Source: Steinernema hermaphroditum (taxonomy: Eukaryota; Nematoda; Chromadorea; Rhabditida; Steinernematidae). From it: 64,000 nucleotides of DNA. Below, in pieces: positions 11,101 to 24,300 of this stretch (position 1 is the first letter of the stretch; each line of letters begins with the position of its first letter). The stretch covers positions 15,872,001 through 15,936,000 of the forward strand of contig CM059625.1 in the NCBI GenBank assembly GCA_030435675.1, in the 5' to 3' direction. The position numbers were made by a program, and so were the translations under genes. Below the pieces are notes generated by a model. The model was not told the DNA's origin, did not search any database, and saw nothing but the letters and a program-made list of their open reading frames with translations.

Positions 11101-13673
11101 CATGGTGATCCGAAACGGCCATCTTTTTGAGTTAGCCCATGCTGTGATATACGACGACCGCAGCGGTAGGTGCATTCAATAGGCAAGAACCAAGGATGTA
11201 CGTGGTAGAAGGCAGTCACCGTCCATCACACAAATGCTACCATAGGAAGTCCATACATCACTTCGTATTTCGCCATCTCGAGGTGCCAAAAAATGATCAT
11301 AAAAACAAAATAGACCCCCAACATCAAGAGGAATGTAACGGACAAGCCGCCAATGATGATGTAGAGTGAGAGCTAAATGTACTCAACAACGCACCAATCA
11401 ATTATACCCCAGGAGTAAATATTGTAAAAATAAAGGATGTTTACCAAGGGGCTCATTTTCAATGCATCAACCCAATATTTGCAGACATGTTACCATTGCT
11501 CAAAGTCGAACACATGCGACGATCCCGATCGTCCCAACATAACTTCACTTCTCACAACTCCCAAGAAAACGCGGTGCCTTTGTCAGTCCATATCCCATTA
11601 CTGTGTGGTCCGTCCAAACGACGAAGTTCGCTGGTGGAATCCGAATAACTACACTGTCTATCCTGCCACAACACCACTGCCCTCAGAACCTATCCAAGCG
11701 TTCCAGGCGATTGAAGTAAAAGCATGTGACTTTGCTGAAATGCATATATGAGCATTGCAGAACTTGAAAGATAGAGGTGCGATAACGACGAAAACGAAAG
11801 AGAATATCATTTTTATGGTCGCAGCCTTACCAAGAGAGGCTAGGAAGAATTTATCATACACTCTCAAGGAACTCGTATTGCGCTGTTCGTTTAACAGTGA
11901 GGACTGCGTCATGGATCGGTGAGTTGAGATAAATGAAACACTGACAAAAAATGAATGTTTTTCAAACGCTAAAGCTGGCCCATTTACCAAAATTTAGTTG
12001 AATTTACCCTTCGCGAACAGTCATCTTCACTGGGGTTTCATGGGTCTTTGAAATAGCTGATTATGGGTCTGTATTATTTTCAACTTTCTCTACCTGAATC
12101 CGCTAATATTCACGCATTTATTTCAGTGACTTCCAACTACACATGGACCCAGAATACGGTAACTGCTACACCTTCAACTTCAACGACTCCGTCGAACTGA
12201 AAAACAGTCGTGCCGGTCCTATGTATGGACTACGCTTGCTGCTAAACGTGAACCAAAGTGGATACATGCCGACTACGGAGGCCGCTGGTGTACGAATCGT
12301 CGTTCACGAACAGGTATTGGATGGTTTTTTCTTAAATTACGCCATCGCTTTTCTGTTCAGGACCAAGAGCCATTTCCTGATACTTTCGGCTATAGCGCTC
12401 CAACGGGATTCGTTTCGTCTTTTGGTCTAAAAACCGTAATATCTCTATTGCATACGCCGTATTAAATGATGTTTTCAGAAAGTATTACACCGACTAGACG
12501 CGCCTTACGGTCTCTGCAGTGACACGTTCAGACCGGAAGGCTACATATACCAGGAACACTACTCTCCGGAAGGCTGCTATCGGAACTGCTTCCAGCACAT
12601 GATCATTGCAAGCTGTGGTTGTGGTGACCCTCGGTTTCCACTTCCAAACGACACATTGAAGCCGTGCGATGCGATGAATTCCGCTCAATGTAGGTCACAT
12701 ATGTATATTTCATGGTTTCAACATACCTTAAAGATAACTGCCTGACAAATATCACCTCTTCGATCGGTGGCTTTCACCACCTCACACAAGACTGTCACTG
12801 TGTTCAACCGTGTACCGAGAACGTCTTCGAAACGGCTTATTCGGCTGCAGCGTGGCCCGCCATAAACTTCAACATTGGAACTGATTGTCCAGCGGTTTTG
12901 GACATCACCAATGACAGCGCAGCTTGCGCAGAATACTACAGGTACTTTGGTCTGATGTTTATGTCGACAGCATAATGATATCTTATAGGCTAAATACAGC
13001 ATACATAGAAATATACTACGAGCAACTGAACTTCGAAACGTTGAAAGAAACCGCTGGGTATACGGTAAGTGAAAGGTCAAACTTGTTAATCGATGATTGT
13101 TGTACTTTGAATCCACTTATCAGCGGCTACCCAGAATTCAATTTCTGCTGCTTTCTAGGAATATTCCTGTCTGAGGTCAATCAGATAGCGGACGAAATTT
13201 TGTAGCCAATGCCCCAGGAAGCTTCTGGGAAAGTGCACTTCTAAAGTTATCAAAACCATAACTGAAATATTAGAACAGCGACAGTGCCCCAAGTTATCTA
13301 CTTCTTTTTGCAGCTAGTCAACCTCTTCTCCGATTTCGGCGGAAACATTGGTCTATGGATTGGGTTCTCTTTGATTACGGTAGTTGAAGTCATCGAGTTG
13401 ATATGTGAATGTTCAATATACTGTAAGTTTATGGGATAGTTTGCTGACGTAGGTAACATAACGTTCAAAACTTCAGATGTCAAAAAATATCAGCGATTCC
13501 ACAGAAGGCGGCGGGACAAGAAGAATCATCGCCCGTGCTCACCAAAGAAGCACATTCGCGAGAAGAACTCACGTGTAGAGTCTCCATCGAAGAAGGCCTG
13601 CCTTCGACAATCGATCAACAAATCCGACGATGAACGGTTCAGATCGCCTTCGAGGAAAATGATTGAACCGTAA
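8118..13673 (+). CDS. DEG/ENaC (degenerin) sodium channel subunit
   Basis: Exons: 8118-8150, 8328-8548, 8593-8735, 8784-8866, 8916-9074, 11485-11715, 11761-11918, 12127-12313, 12361-12435, 12479-12689, 12734-12941, 12989-13064, 13314-13422, 13477-13673; 2091 nt, 696 aa, in frame. The cytosolic N-terminus carries the HG gating motif ([10 protein letters not shown]), then TM1 ([16 protein letters not shown]) and the post-TM1 signature [20 protein letters not shown] site resembles a furin site. The Cys-rich extracellular loop has [47 protein letters not shown] and CHCVQPC. Before and in TM2 lies [14 protein letters not shown], which includes the G-x-S selectivity position. The short tail is Lys/Arg/Ser-rich. 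These are trimeric amiloride-type Na+ channels for touch, proprioception or proton sensing. The motifs place it with MEC-4/DEG-1/UNC-8/DEL-1 relatives, but I cannot choose one. The start at 8118 rather than 8114 is set by splice phase. PolyA signal at 13778-13783. Confidence 0.93.
9075..11484 (+). other. Large intron 5 of the degenerin gene
   Basis: A 2.4 kb intron, much longer than the other introns of this gene (about 45-210 bp apart from a 250 bp one). Splice phase is 0 on both sides. It holds a GC-rich patch (about 9140-9500) and the 3' end of a mariner element on the minus strand near 10557-10760. I see no nested gene; the 119-aa minus frame near 10860-11219 has no recognisable feature. 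Confidence 0.7.
10557..10800 (-). mobile_element. Mariner transposon remnant (3' end)
   Basis: Read on the minus strand, the segment encodes the typical C-terminus of a mariner transposase: [16 protein letters not shown] followed by ADASGKYLD and a stop at about 10632. This matches the family's pattern of Gly-Ile, Arg-Trp, then a Gly-Tyr-Phe/Leu end. Upstream in the same reading, an FDFKPR stretch fits the preceding 'FFxxRP' region. Beyond the stop, the plus-strand text TTGGGTTGATGCATAATAAA (around 10561) resembles a mariner inverted terminal repeat. The rest of the transposase and the other end are not visible, and an in-frame stop lies just upstream, so this is a dead fragment. Confidence 0.7.
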
Positions 13674-13906
13674 CAAAGTTATAGGTGATTGTTTCATAGT
13701 GATAACGTGGCATTCATTGCTGCCCATGGATCTCAATGAGAGGTCGGACTGTCTTTCGTGATTTGTTTCATCATTGCAATAAACTTTCTTGTCTCACTAT
13801 TAAAATATAGAGCCATGTTGTGTGGACCATGTAGAACGCTGAAGGAATCCATGTTATATTTGAGAATAGTTAACAGCAGGTGATATTGAAAAGGAATACA
13901 CGGGTT

Positions 13907-14488
13907 TCAAGCGCTTTCATCACTTTTCTTCTTTCTCTTAGCGTCTCTCATCATCTTCATTACGCGTCTCTTCGATTCTTCGGCTATCCGCCGGGACTCC
14001 TCGACTTCCTCATCATACTCGGGATGCAGCATTTGTCTGAAGCTCTTGTACGGCGCTTGGATGGCACAGTCAAGAAGCGGATCCGGCAACGGCTCATCGC
14101 GACTTTCTAAAGGACTGTAGTTTGCGAAGTCTGCCGTGATCCACGCGCACTAAAAATCAAAAGATCAACCTTCGCGCGATCAAAGAGCAGCGCCAACCTT
14201 TGCTCTCTCCGCAGTCAGACGCGGCCATTCGTTTGCGTCAACTTTGGGGACTCGGATTTGAAGCTTCTGTTGGCCAGGACTCTTCCTCATTTGGTCGCCA
14301 AGAACATCACCAAAAAGCTGGAGGGCGACATCATAAAGATTTCGCGAACTGTCGGTGGCCTTGAGACGAAAGACGTTTGTGTCAAAGTTGACTTCTTCCA
14401 CCGAAAGATCAGGTACGTCGACGGTGACTATAAGCGTCTTTCCATCATCAGCGTTGGTCCATTTGAGGGGAGGATTTTTTGAAGTCAT
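13907..14488 (-). CDS. CS-domain (p23/HACD3-like) protein, 177 aa
   Basis: Two exons, 14198-14488 and 13907-14149, joined in phase 0 through a 48 bp intron; 177 aa. Residues 5-97 look like a CS (p23-like) beta-sandwich: KWTNADDGKTLIVTVDVP, then YDVALQLFGDV, then VDANEWPRLTAERAK at the usual 'WPRL' end of the fold. Next come CAWITADFANY and a charged, probably helical tail (EEVEESRRIAEESKRR). CS domains bind HSP90 or act as co-chaperone modules; the tail resembles the linker after the CS domain of HACD3/B-IND1, but no dehydratase membrane domain follows. I do not recognise a specific orthologue. The gene is convergent with the degenerin, leaving 233 bp between stop codons. Confidence 0.75.
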
Positions 14489-16219
14489 TTCTCCTAAATA
14501 TAAACACGTGTAGCATGGGACTGAAGGGGAATTGAAAGGCTAAAGTCAAACAAAGCAACAGTTTACCACGTAATGGTGGCACGATAAGGGGGCAAGGGGC
14601 AGAGAATCGTCGACAACCGACAACTCCTCTCGGGCGGGCGCATGCAAAGATAAGCAACTGTCATACACGAATACCCTTGAAAGAACAAACGAGCATACGT
14701 TCAGTGCGACAACGAGGAAGTGTTGACACAGCGTCGAGGGAAATTGAAATCCAAATGTCCAAAGCTGCAAAGGGACAGCGTAATCAAAATTATAATTAGC
14801 TGCGATGACGGTGAGAACAGTGGTGAGAGACCAGTATTGGCCACGTGCTTGGGTTTCAGTGACCTGGGGACGCACGAGTAAAGCCGAAAATTGCTTGGCC
14901 CTCCAAGCAGCTGTCTAAAGCGATAAACGGTCCTCCTGCACGTCCTCTGTCAAAAGATCCACAAGCAATATAATTGAGCACACTGGTATTAAGAAAGTAA
15001 ATTAGTGAGATACACTGAATATGAGTTGGCCTGTGCAACAATGTGCAACAACAAAACGCGTCCCAAACATATTTAAAAGCCACGAGTGTTGCAAAAGGAA
15101 ATGTTTCTCACGATCTCAGGATACTTCAGCTTCGAACGAAGCTGTCCAACTCCAACCAACCAGCCCGTGATTCACAAACCACGAATGCCCCAAAAAGCAT
15201 ACAATTTCAGTGACTGTAAACGGCTTAAGTAGCTTTATTGGACACGCAATGGGCTTTTCTGGGTGGACGACAGAATGTGGAGCGCACAGGAATACACATG
15301 TTTACATCCAACATTCCTTTGCATTCCTATTTTCCCGACACCCGGCAAGATTCGTTCGCCGAGTATGCCATCACTATAATTCCGCGTCACCTAAACGTAT
15401 AGTTTGGTCAAGGTTCGCAGTACTATGTTAGGCAATTTGCCCACCCTTGCATCTCCGATGAAAGCCCATCTTGTTCCTCTAACTGGTGAAGAATCATTGT
15501 GATATAGCGTTGAATGCATTCGTTGATCTCTTTTACTGGGATTGAGGATTATGCGTGATAGTGTCAACAATATTTCAGCGTCCGTTGGGTTCGGAGCATT
15601 CATAATCTTTGTGCTGAGATGTTGGTTCTTTGCCTCGATCAACAAAAGCTCGAAACTGCATATGGCGCGGCTGATTAGGGGCGCCTTTTGTTTTTCATGT
15701 CCATGCAGTCGTTCAACTCCATTTCAAATAGATATCTCTATTAAAACGTTTCAACAACGAAAGGCAACCAATATACACAATAATCGAAACGGATCTCAAA
15801 AGGGATCCGCATGAAACAATGACAAAATGTGAAGATAGGGCACAGATTGCTGGAGTGGAGAGAACTGGTGGGAGAGAAGGTGGTATCACAAACGCGAATA
15901 AATATGAGCACAGTCGATGAAACTGAAGGCGACGAACGAACGCGACGTTAAAGCCCACAGGCTACCCGTTCTTTTTGAGCCCAGAGCGTAAGCAGGGAAT
16001 TTGGATCTTTTGCCGATCTTTTTTGGCATCTAAAACTTTTTTGGCTGATTTGATCTCATTTCTAGAGTGACTTTAAAGTGTAGCACCAAACAAGAATTAT
16101 TATGAAGAGATGGGAAGGGGATTTAGACCAATGGAGAGGGAAGAGAAAGTCCACCAAAAGCAGCAAAAACGAGCCTTGGGACGGTAGGAAAATAGACTAC
16201 ACAGTTGAGCAATGAACAA
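14489..16219. other. Intergenic, CS-domain gene to EGAL-like gene
   Basis: I see no supported gene. Minus-strand frames at 14546-14875 and 14448-14657 lie just upstream of the CS-domain start, show no splice link to it and no family signature; this part may be its promoter. No recognisable repeats were seen. Confidence 0.45.
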
Positions 16220-18336
16220 TTAGGACTCGTAGTAGATGTCATGAACAGTAATTTCGCCGGTGGAGACGGTCTGCGTCGAACTGTCGCACATGCGTGGTCG
16301 CGGTGACTCGATCAGCATAGGCGATTGCGACTGGACCGGCGACGCGGAGGGTCCAACCCGGCGGGGCGACCTGTAGCTTCCGAAGTTTTGAATTGGTGGC
16401 ACCTGAGGAGGTGGCCGCGATGGGCTCGCCAGAAGCGCCTCCATGCACTTCTCTTCGAAAAGACCCCGCATGTGCGGCCCGAGGTGAGCGTTCATTATGC
16501 GATAGAGGGCGGTAACGATGCAGTGGCATTCCTCCACCACCGATAGCAGCATATCGTCAGTGATGGGTCGCGTGCCCCAGCTTGGTGACTGGGACAGCTT
16601 CCGTGGAGTGGCATCCGACATCATAATGGATTGCGGATAATAAACTCTCTGCAGATTGAGGAAAGAGATGCTGCGCTGGTCGTTAATCGCCTTGCCAAAC
16701 TTCTCATATTGAAGAATGGCGTGAGCAACCTAAAAATTAACGTTTAATACAGACAAGACAATCCTTTGAGACCTGAGTGTCGAAAACTTTGCGCATATTG
16801 ACGGCGTAGCGGTGAGCTAGCAACGTTGAGACGCGTCGGGCATCGTGCATCACCTAAATAACAGGACAATGACATTATGATTACGCAAGGCAAAAATCAC
16901 CTTCACAATACGCTCAGATTCGAGAAGTTCTTTTAGACCACTTTCCATTAGCACCACTTCACTGTGAGCCAGATCGAAGACGGTTATTTGAGAATTGGTG
17001 GCACAGACGACGAGTGAAAGGAATTCTTCTCCTTGACCACCAAGAGTGACCAACTTAAAATCGATTCCCACAAAGGCATCGTCCATCTGGTTTAGGTCGT
17101 CCCAGATCCTGGACACGGCGTCCTAAACATAATGCATGTATGCCCTTAAAACACAAACGATCGATAGATTTAGGAGGTTGTATTTAAAAAATCGTAGCTT
17201 TAGGTAGTAACGAATGACTATTATATTTGTCCATAGTGATAACTGCATAGTGACAAGTGATATCCTTGACATTTTGTGCTGTGCGTTGTTGACAGACTCC
17301 GTTATAATACACTTCGTTATACTCACCTGAGCAGGCTTCAGCGCCTTTACCAACCCGATATGCGCAAGCGAGTTTTTGTTGAGAGGGAAGAGACTGTTGT
17401 TGTTGTCTGGAGGATCAGAATCGGTGGTCGATCCCGTGCTTTCGGATCCATCCTCGGGCCGGTTCTTCACCAGCGATACCTTATTCGACCGGATGAAAAA
17501 CACGTTCCTGTTCAGTTTGAGGAATTGCAACAATTCTTTCGGATTAGTGGCGACCTCCTGACGCACAGCGTGCGAAAATCGCTCACAGAATCGTTGGTAA
17601 AAACCGTCCAGGGGAATGGGTTGATCGTCGTTCTAAACATGATGCGATGCTTTTATGACCCAATTTTACGATGATGCTACCTGCTCAAGCACTCCCCTCA
17701 GAAACTCCACGGCAGCCTGCTTTGCTTTGACCCCGGCCAGCGGTTTGCCCTCGTCGTCGAGCTCGATCGACGCTTCCGTCGGCTCAGGCATGTTTTTGAG
17801 ACGAACTCGATCGCCTTCCACGACAAAGAACTCTGTTTGCGCTTGGAGAAACTCGCAGAAATCCTTTAAATGGCGACCAGAAACCAGACGCACCTCCGGG
17901 GCGGCCTGCGAACGGTGTCCCAGCAGACTTTTGATCTGAAAATGTTTGCTTTTTGAGAACAGGTCCGCTGAACCGATCAGAATACCTGCAGTTCAGGACC
18001 GAACTTTGTAAGTTTGGCCTCGAAGAACTCGACAGCCTCCTTGACATAGTCCCTTGTTCGGTTTGTACCGGCCGCTTGAAGTAGCGGATTATTGGATCCG
18101 TTCATGTCGCCATAGCCTTTGAGAGTCACTTGATCGCCCTCCACCGTAAACAGCGACGGATGATTGTTGAGGAAATCGGTTAGCCCCTCTTGAGTGGTTC
18201 CGACGGCCTCGCGCATCTCCTCGGTGAAACCGCGGGCGCCGAACTGGCAGCTGAGGTCGTGGATCGTGCGTCTGCCGTTCTTCTGGATCAGATGATCCAT
18301 GAAGAACAGCAACGCCATGTTCTTTGCGTCGTCCAT
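16220..18336 (-). CDS. egal-1: Egalitarian/EGAL-1 homologue (mRNA transport adaptor, exonuclease-like fold)
   Basis: Six exons: 17986-18336, 17681-17935, 17327-17632, 16901-17122, 16773-16853, 16220-16729; 574 aa, in frame. The N-terminus (DDAKNMALLFFMDHLIQKNG, then TIHDLSCQFG) matches the Egalitarian BicD-binding region. Exons 1-3 each hold a related module: a leucine-rich 'xFL' helix, then a beta hairpin (FTVEGDQVTLKG, FFVVEGDRVRLKN, FFIRSNKVSLVKN). A 3'-5' exonuclease-like domain follows (FVGIDFKLVTLGG, HDARRVSTLL, FDTQVAHAI). The C-terminus carries DSSTQTVSTG, an LC8 dynein light chain motif (TQT), as known for Egl. In flies Egl links mRNA, BicD and dynein. DEDD motif I reads D-F-K instead of D-x-E, and the motif III region lacks the expected Asp, so nuclease activity is unlikely. 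Start at 18336 is preferred, but an in-frame ATG lies at 18351. Confidence 0.88.
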
Positions 18337-18351
18337 GGCACACACGCACAC

Positions 18352-21300
18352 GAACCCTGCAACGACGAAGACGATAAGTGCAAGTGGTGGCAGAGCGAAC
18401 GCAAAATAGGTTCAGTAAATAGAGAAACAAAAAAAAGTGGCGGTGAAACGCGATTAGAATCTTTGTAGACGATCGCGATAACTCGAAGCGGTCGGCGCCC
18501 CCGGGAGAGGGTAAAGAGCACGCGTACAGAAGCCGCCGATGCCGTCGCGTCATCACGCAACACAATAGAACCGAACGCACAGTGACTCCTTCGCTCACTC
18601 CCCAACATGGCGATGATAGCGTGGCCGCTATGACAAACACCCGCATCGGTGACAATTCGTCATTGCAACATGGTCGAACTGTTCTTGTGGCTCTCGAATT
18701 TTTAGCACTTCAACACGTACTGTGCTGGCGGCAGACGCCGCTCGCAGACAGAATGAGTCTTGTGTCATTCAAATGAGCGAATAGTGCAATTGTAAGAAGA
18801 ACATTGAGCAAATAGTGCTGCGCAAGTACGTGGTAGACGCCGACGGTGGTGAGGATAGGCGCCACACGCACTTCGCTAATACCCGTGCGCATGATTAGTG
18901 TTTACACGAAAGCGCCTGGCCATGCGCTGTGATCAGTGAAACGAATAGGCCATGGTGAGTCAGATCGACTGGCAGGAACAGGCATAAGTAGTAAATCAAA
19001 TAGCAGATTCTCGCTCTCCCACACTTCTGTTCTCCTGGAGACATAGCATAAACAGGTCACGTATAGAATGTGACTAATGAGTTGACGAACGAGAAAGTAA
19101 TTAAGATTTGCTCAGCGAAATGATTAGTTAAGGGAAACAGCTGAGGTGGAAGACGGAAAATCCATTAGCTATGGTGAAGGCGGATAAGCCATTGACGTTT
19201 CCTTCTAATGATGCGATTCGAGAGGCCCAAAGAACGGACTCGAATACCAACGTATAGATGAGATCATCGCGACACAGTCTACGGAAGCTCGAATCATTTA
19301 TTACAGATATAAAATGGGGTTAGGATAAAATTATATTTATAAAGCTACTAAAGGTGTCTGCTTTCCCATTCCTTCCTCAATTCTAGGCCCCCATCAAAAG
19401 CTACATTAACCACTCGATAATACACATTGCAAAGTTACTTACATAAGGCATCAGTCAAATAAATTTAAAAGAAACATAGCGTTCAGCCATTATAATTTTA
19501 ACGTAGCTCTTCAGCCTTGCATTGCTAAGACAATATAGCTAATTTTGAAGGAAGGAGGTAGTTACCCGGATCCGTTCGCCCTAGATAAATAAACACAAAG
19601 GTTGTTAAGTGTTTGCATTAAATAAAAGTCACACGTTCGATCTACGAACATCAGCCCACGGTTGCGATGAGCGGCGACCACTCAAGCCCATCCGATTGGT
19701 CTTTTGAGCACGAGCGATGCTCCACGGTTCGAGTGAGCTCGCAATGGGGGGTTCGCCTCGATCGACTTCACAAAATTATGCGTTAAAAACAGTGCTAATC
19801 GCAGATTAGTGGCGAGGAGGAGCACATAACGCGTTTGCCTGAATCCATACACTTCAAAGTGCAAAAGCAACGCGCATCGCGATGACGGTTCATTTATGCA
19901 AAACGCAACTCCTCTTCCCCGGAGCTGCCTCCGTCAATCAGGCATTCATTTCGCATTACATATGTATTTTCTCGCGTCCCGCGTGAGCTCTCCCCGGCCC
20001 TCGGCGTGTGGCGTTCGCGACACCTCTATTTTGGGTGTAAATATACGTAAATTATCGACACAGCTTATTTGTCGCACCTTGAGGAGACGCGGAAGAGGGT
20101 CCAGTGAAGGGGAGTAAAGGAGGCGGAAGCCGCAAAAAATCCGCAGCTGTAAAGTGTAAATGGTTTTGTGGATTCCAGGCTCCCTCCCCTGTGAACAGAA
20201 GGTGTGAAGAACACGTAATCACGCGGAGAGAAGAGATTACGTGGAGACATGACAGGCTCGAGCCGATGGTGTCATGACCTCGAGATGCGTCACCAAAAAA
20301 TTTCAACACGATCGTCGAAGCTGATAGGAGCGCATGGGGAAAGATGAACGAAATGGTCGACGGAGGCGGCGGATAGCCGAAGACCAACGGCAGCGGCCGA
20401 AGTTTTGCATAATCGCGCCGTGGCGTCCGGTTGAAAGTCGCCGACAGTGCGGCGATGGCGACAGTCGCCGGCAGAACTCCAGCGGCGAGAGATTGAGTTG
20501 GGGCTGGCGGCATTTTACGAAAAAATACTCGGCGAAACGATTCGGACGTTCTTATTGCTTTCACACCTTGCGCGTCTTTGTTACAAAAGACACATGGGGA
20601 TTCCCGCTGATGTCAGCCGTGTCCTTCAGCACTTGGAAACGAATTGAAACTCGTCGTTGGTGACCACAATGCTGCGAAGGGTCTAGTGCGTGTCTGCCTA
20701 CTTCAAACTTTGACTTCATTCCTCGAAAAACTCGCCATGGAAACACGCGAAGAAACCGCCATCGTGAACAGAGCGAAGAAATGGCGTCACACATGCACGA
20801 GGAGGAGGCGAAAAACAGGTTCAGGCGAAGTCGTGCTGCTGCTGAAGCGACACCACTCTCTAAAAAAGGAAAGGTGGGACGAGCGGATGGCGGGACGGAC
20901 AAACTACGGCAAAAGGACTGGTGTTGAACTAAGAAGTCTGGAAAAAGGTGGATCGCAAAAAGTCAACGGGAGCTGTGAGCAGTCTGCAGCACTAGTCATC
21001 GACGTTCAACTGATAATTAAAGTTTTTGCGAATCATGTGCGATCAGCGCATTGAACGATGTTGCGAAACTATTATTGATATGTAGTACGGCTGTGTGAAT
21101 TCAGGATTGATGAATTCAAAACTGAACAGAATGATCGGTCAGTGCAAGTTGTTAAATCCGCGGTTTCCGTAAGCTGATCTTAATGATTATGGTTCTAGTA
21201 AACCCTACAAATGTCTAGGTTCATAACTTTGTTTTTCTGTTGAGGAACCCTTTTCTCTTTTCTGAAAGCCGAAACCCTATTTTTCTTTTAGAGAAGCATT

Positions 21301-24300
21301 AAGTTGATGAAAAAAAGCGGAAGTTTGCGAGCTACAGGAAAGCACGCCTGGTAAACAAATGCTGAATTTCCGCGTGGGAATTTTATATTGTAGATCCTCC
21401 GTTCTCAAAACAGCGAATGGGAAATCGTGACTTCCGGTGTGCACATTATGATACAAAACATTGGCATACGAATCGACAGGGCATTACAAATTCAAATGTG
21501 ACCGTAACTATTTCACCAATGCTTGCGGAAATGTTTGAAGACAAAGGAGTGTAAGGCGTCAGCAAAGGAACGCTGTTCACACTGAAGAAAATCACAGGAA
21601 ATGCCCTTAGATGATGATTGATTTTTCACTTCCGCCACTCTACTACATGATTACGAAAGACCAGCACAGTCTAGTACAGTGACTATTCACAGTTACACTA
21701 AAGGTGACCCATGACATGGCAGACCATGAGGTTGCAGTACCTATATGAAAATAAGGTTCGTTAAGGTAAAATCGCAAGGAAAATATAAAGCAAGCCAGAC
21801 TGCTAATTGAGACGATCGCTGGTGTGAAAATAATAATAAAATAAGTGAACCGATTAAAGAACAGACTGTCTTTCATTCCTTCTACCATTGCGTCTTACGT
21901 CAACTAAGTAAAAACCACAGAGACAAAAGATTATTGGCTACAGACTACAATGCGTAGATGAACCTTTAGTTTGATTTTGTAACGATAACCGCATTTGAAA
22001 GAAACCCAATTACAGGCAGTTTGTACGTCACACTTTTGTTCGTTATTACACATCCCCAGATCTACATTTTTATATAAGTAATTACAAGATGACTCTATTT
22101 TGCAGGACCACAAGTTCGTAACTGGCTTAACAGAAAATTTTTTTTGTTCGAAAACATTCACGATCAACTCAACCACGCATACAAAAGCCTTTGGAAAGGT
22201 TAAAGGCGGAAGACACGCACAAAGAACGCGTGAATGTTGCAAAGCCGGAAAGTGAAGTGAGAAAAACGGGAGCGACTAGCGGTCGGGTCGTTATAGTGTC
22301 GCTGGTTTCAAAGGACGACCGCGGAAGACGAAATGATGAACTGCGACCAATTAAGCGCAAGACGCGGAGCAATTCGCAGCTCGCATTGCCGCTTCGCAAC
22401 AATTGGGCGAAGCGTGAACTGCCATCCGCCTCCCATTCCCTAAGTCCACACTCGCATGACTCACGCGCATGTCCTTTGCCTAGTTGTTCGCACCGAAGCC
22501 GGAATAGCCGTGAGTACGAGGCAAGGGCACTGGCGACGAGACGCCTATTTACCAAACAAATTGGCTTCCAGTTCTACTGAAAAGTGGAAGGATAAGGAGA
22601 GAGGTCGGGAGTGCCGACGTCTGCGCACTAATATCGTATTTCACATTTATATTCACATTCTCGAAGGGCCAGAAATCATAAAATAAAGATGGCTTGTGCG
22701 GGCGCAAAAAAAAGCGAACACTCCCATTGGAGTTCGTTGCGGCCGAAACAGATGGACTTCGAATTTAAAATTTTGTGGCTTTGACCACTTCGGTTTACGA
22801 CTGTATTCGCTGATCAGCAGGAATTCACAGCTGAAAGATTTTCACATCCAGTACGTGGAAAAGTGCACTTAAGATTTAAAAAACCTGTTGCAGCAAGACT
22901 TGCATCAGTAAATGAGGGGCGGCGACTGCTAATGGGGTACAATTAGAAACAGCAGTTCTGTGTTCAACCTAAACACAGCCTGCACTTTATTGCCGTTCTT
23001 TTGCCGATTGGTATATTTTATACAAATTGGTATATTATATCCAAATTCGATTTGACCCGTTTGACAATTGTTTGGAAAAGTTCTAAGCAAAGAAGCCACA
23101 GGTTTACCTAACTATTGCTCCTGGATTCTTTCCGCTCTTTTCATTCAAATAACAATGAGAAAACAAACCGAAATTGCAGGTAGAAATATCTGCATACAGC
23201 AACAACTATCGTCGAGACGCCGGAGAACACAAACCCTAACTCGGCAGTCACAGCTCAACATAACCAAGAAAAACCAACAATACAGGAATGCACCCACTCA
23301 TCTTGTTTCGAATGTGTCCGCTAAGAACAAACAGAAATGAAAAACAGTGCCCTCTTAAGAAGTGCTAATCGTCGCTTTCGCTTTCCTGATAACAAACACT
23401 GCTGGTGCGACTGGTTTGCTGTCTGAGTTTTTTTTACAAAACGAAACACGAATGAATTCCATCTTGAGCTGCGGCGCAAGGTTCTTATGAACAATATTGG
23501 GTTTTTTCTATTAATTAAGACTTAGATTCGTTGGATTCGACAGAGACCTTCCGAGAAGAATGTCATCGGTACAGATTGGAAATACAGATGGTCGTCGGCA
23601 ACCGCGCACGGTTGAGGTAAACGGAGAGGATTAACTTCTCAGACAGCGACATGTGTGTCCGTCTGTACGTACTGCCAATCGGACACAGCCGCGGCTACCG
23701 TTATACGAATCGTCCGTCGTGGCGGCGGTTAACACCCACAATCCCGGGCTTCGCCGGTCGCCGCGTCAGTCGGCGGTCTCCGGTCGGCCACCGTCGACGG
23801 ACGATCATTTGGCTCGCGCAAGTCGCACTTGCGCGCGGATATAAAAACAAAACACGGTCAGCACGGTGTGTGGGCACGCTAAACTCTAATCTTCACAATC
23901 TGATCCTCTCCGCTGCGTTCTTAAGTTCGAGTCACGTTCAAAGACACTTAGTTCTTCATTGAGTCATTCAATATGGGGTCCTTTCACAATTCGACACTAT
24001 TACAATATGCTGGCAAAAGCAGGTGAATAATGCAAATCACTTGGTACCATTCTCAGCACGTTTCAAAACAACAGTGATGCGTTTTATTTGAATGTTCAAT
24101 ATGGATAGCGAAGTGTGAACTCCCGTGTGAACACGGTTGATGAAAAAAATGGTGAAGATATGGCAAATGTCAAATGGTCGATGTCTAAAAAGATCCGCTC
24201 ATACAGATGATTATACAAGTAGACAAAGCACCATCTGCGACCATTAGAAAAAATCGCTAGCAAAAAGAGCGTTGCATACGCTGATCCAGTGGTTTCCTTC

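Noticed and set aside
20052..20564. 170-aa minus-strand ORF in the large intergenic region
   Set aside because: GC-rich, low-information sequence without motifs or splice context; likely chance.
21643..22242. Hydrophobic and Cys-containing minus frames that could be two exons of a membrane protein
   Set aside because: I could not find a splice pair keeping one frame with a plausible start, so it is not listed as a gene.
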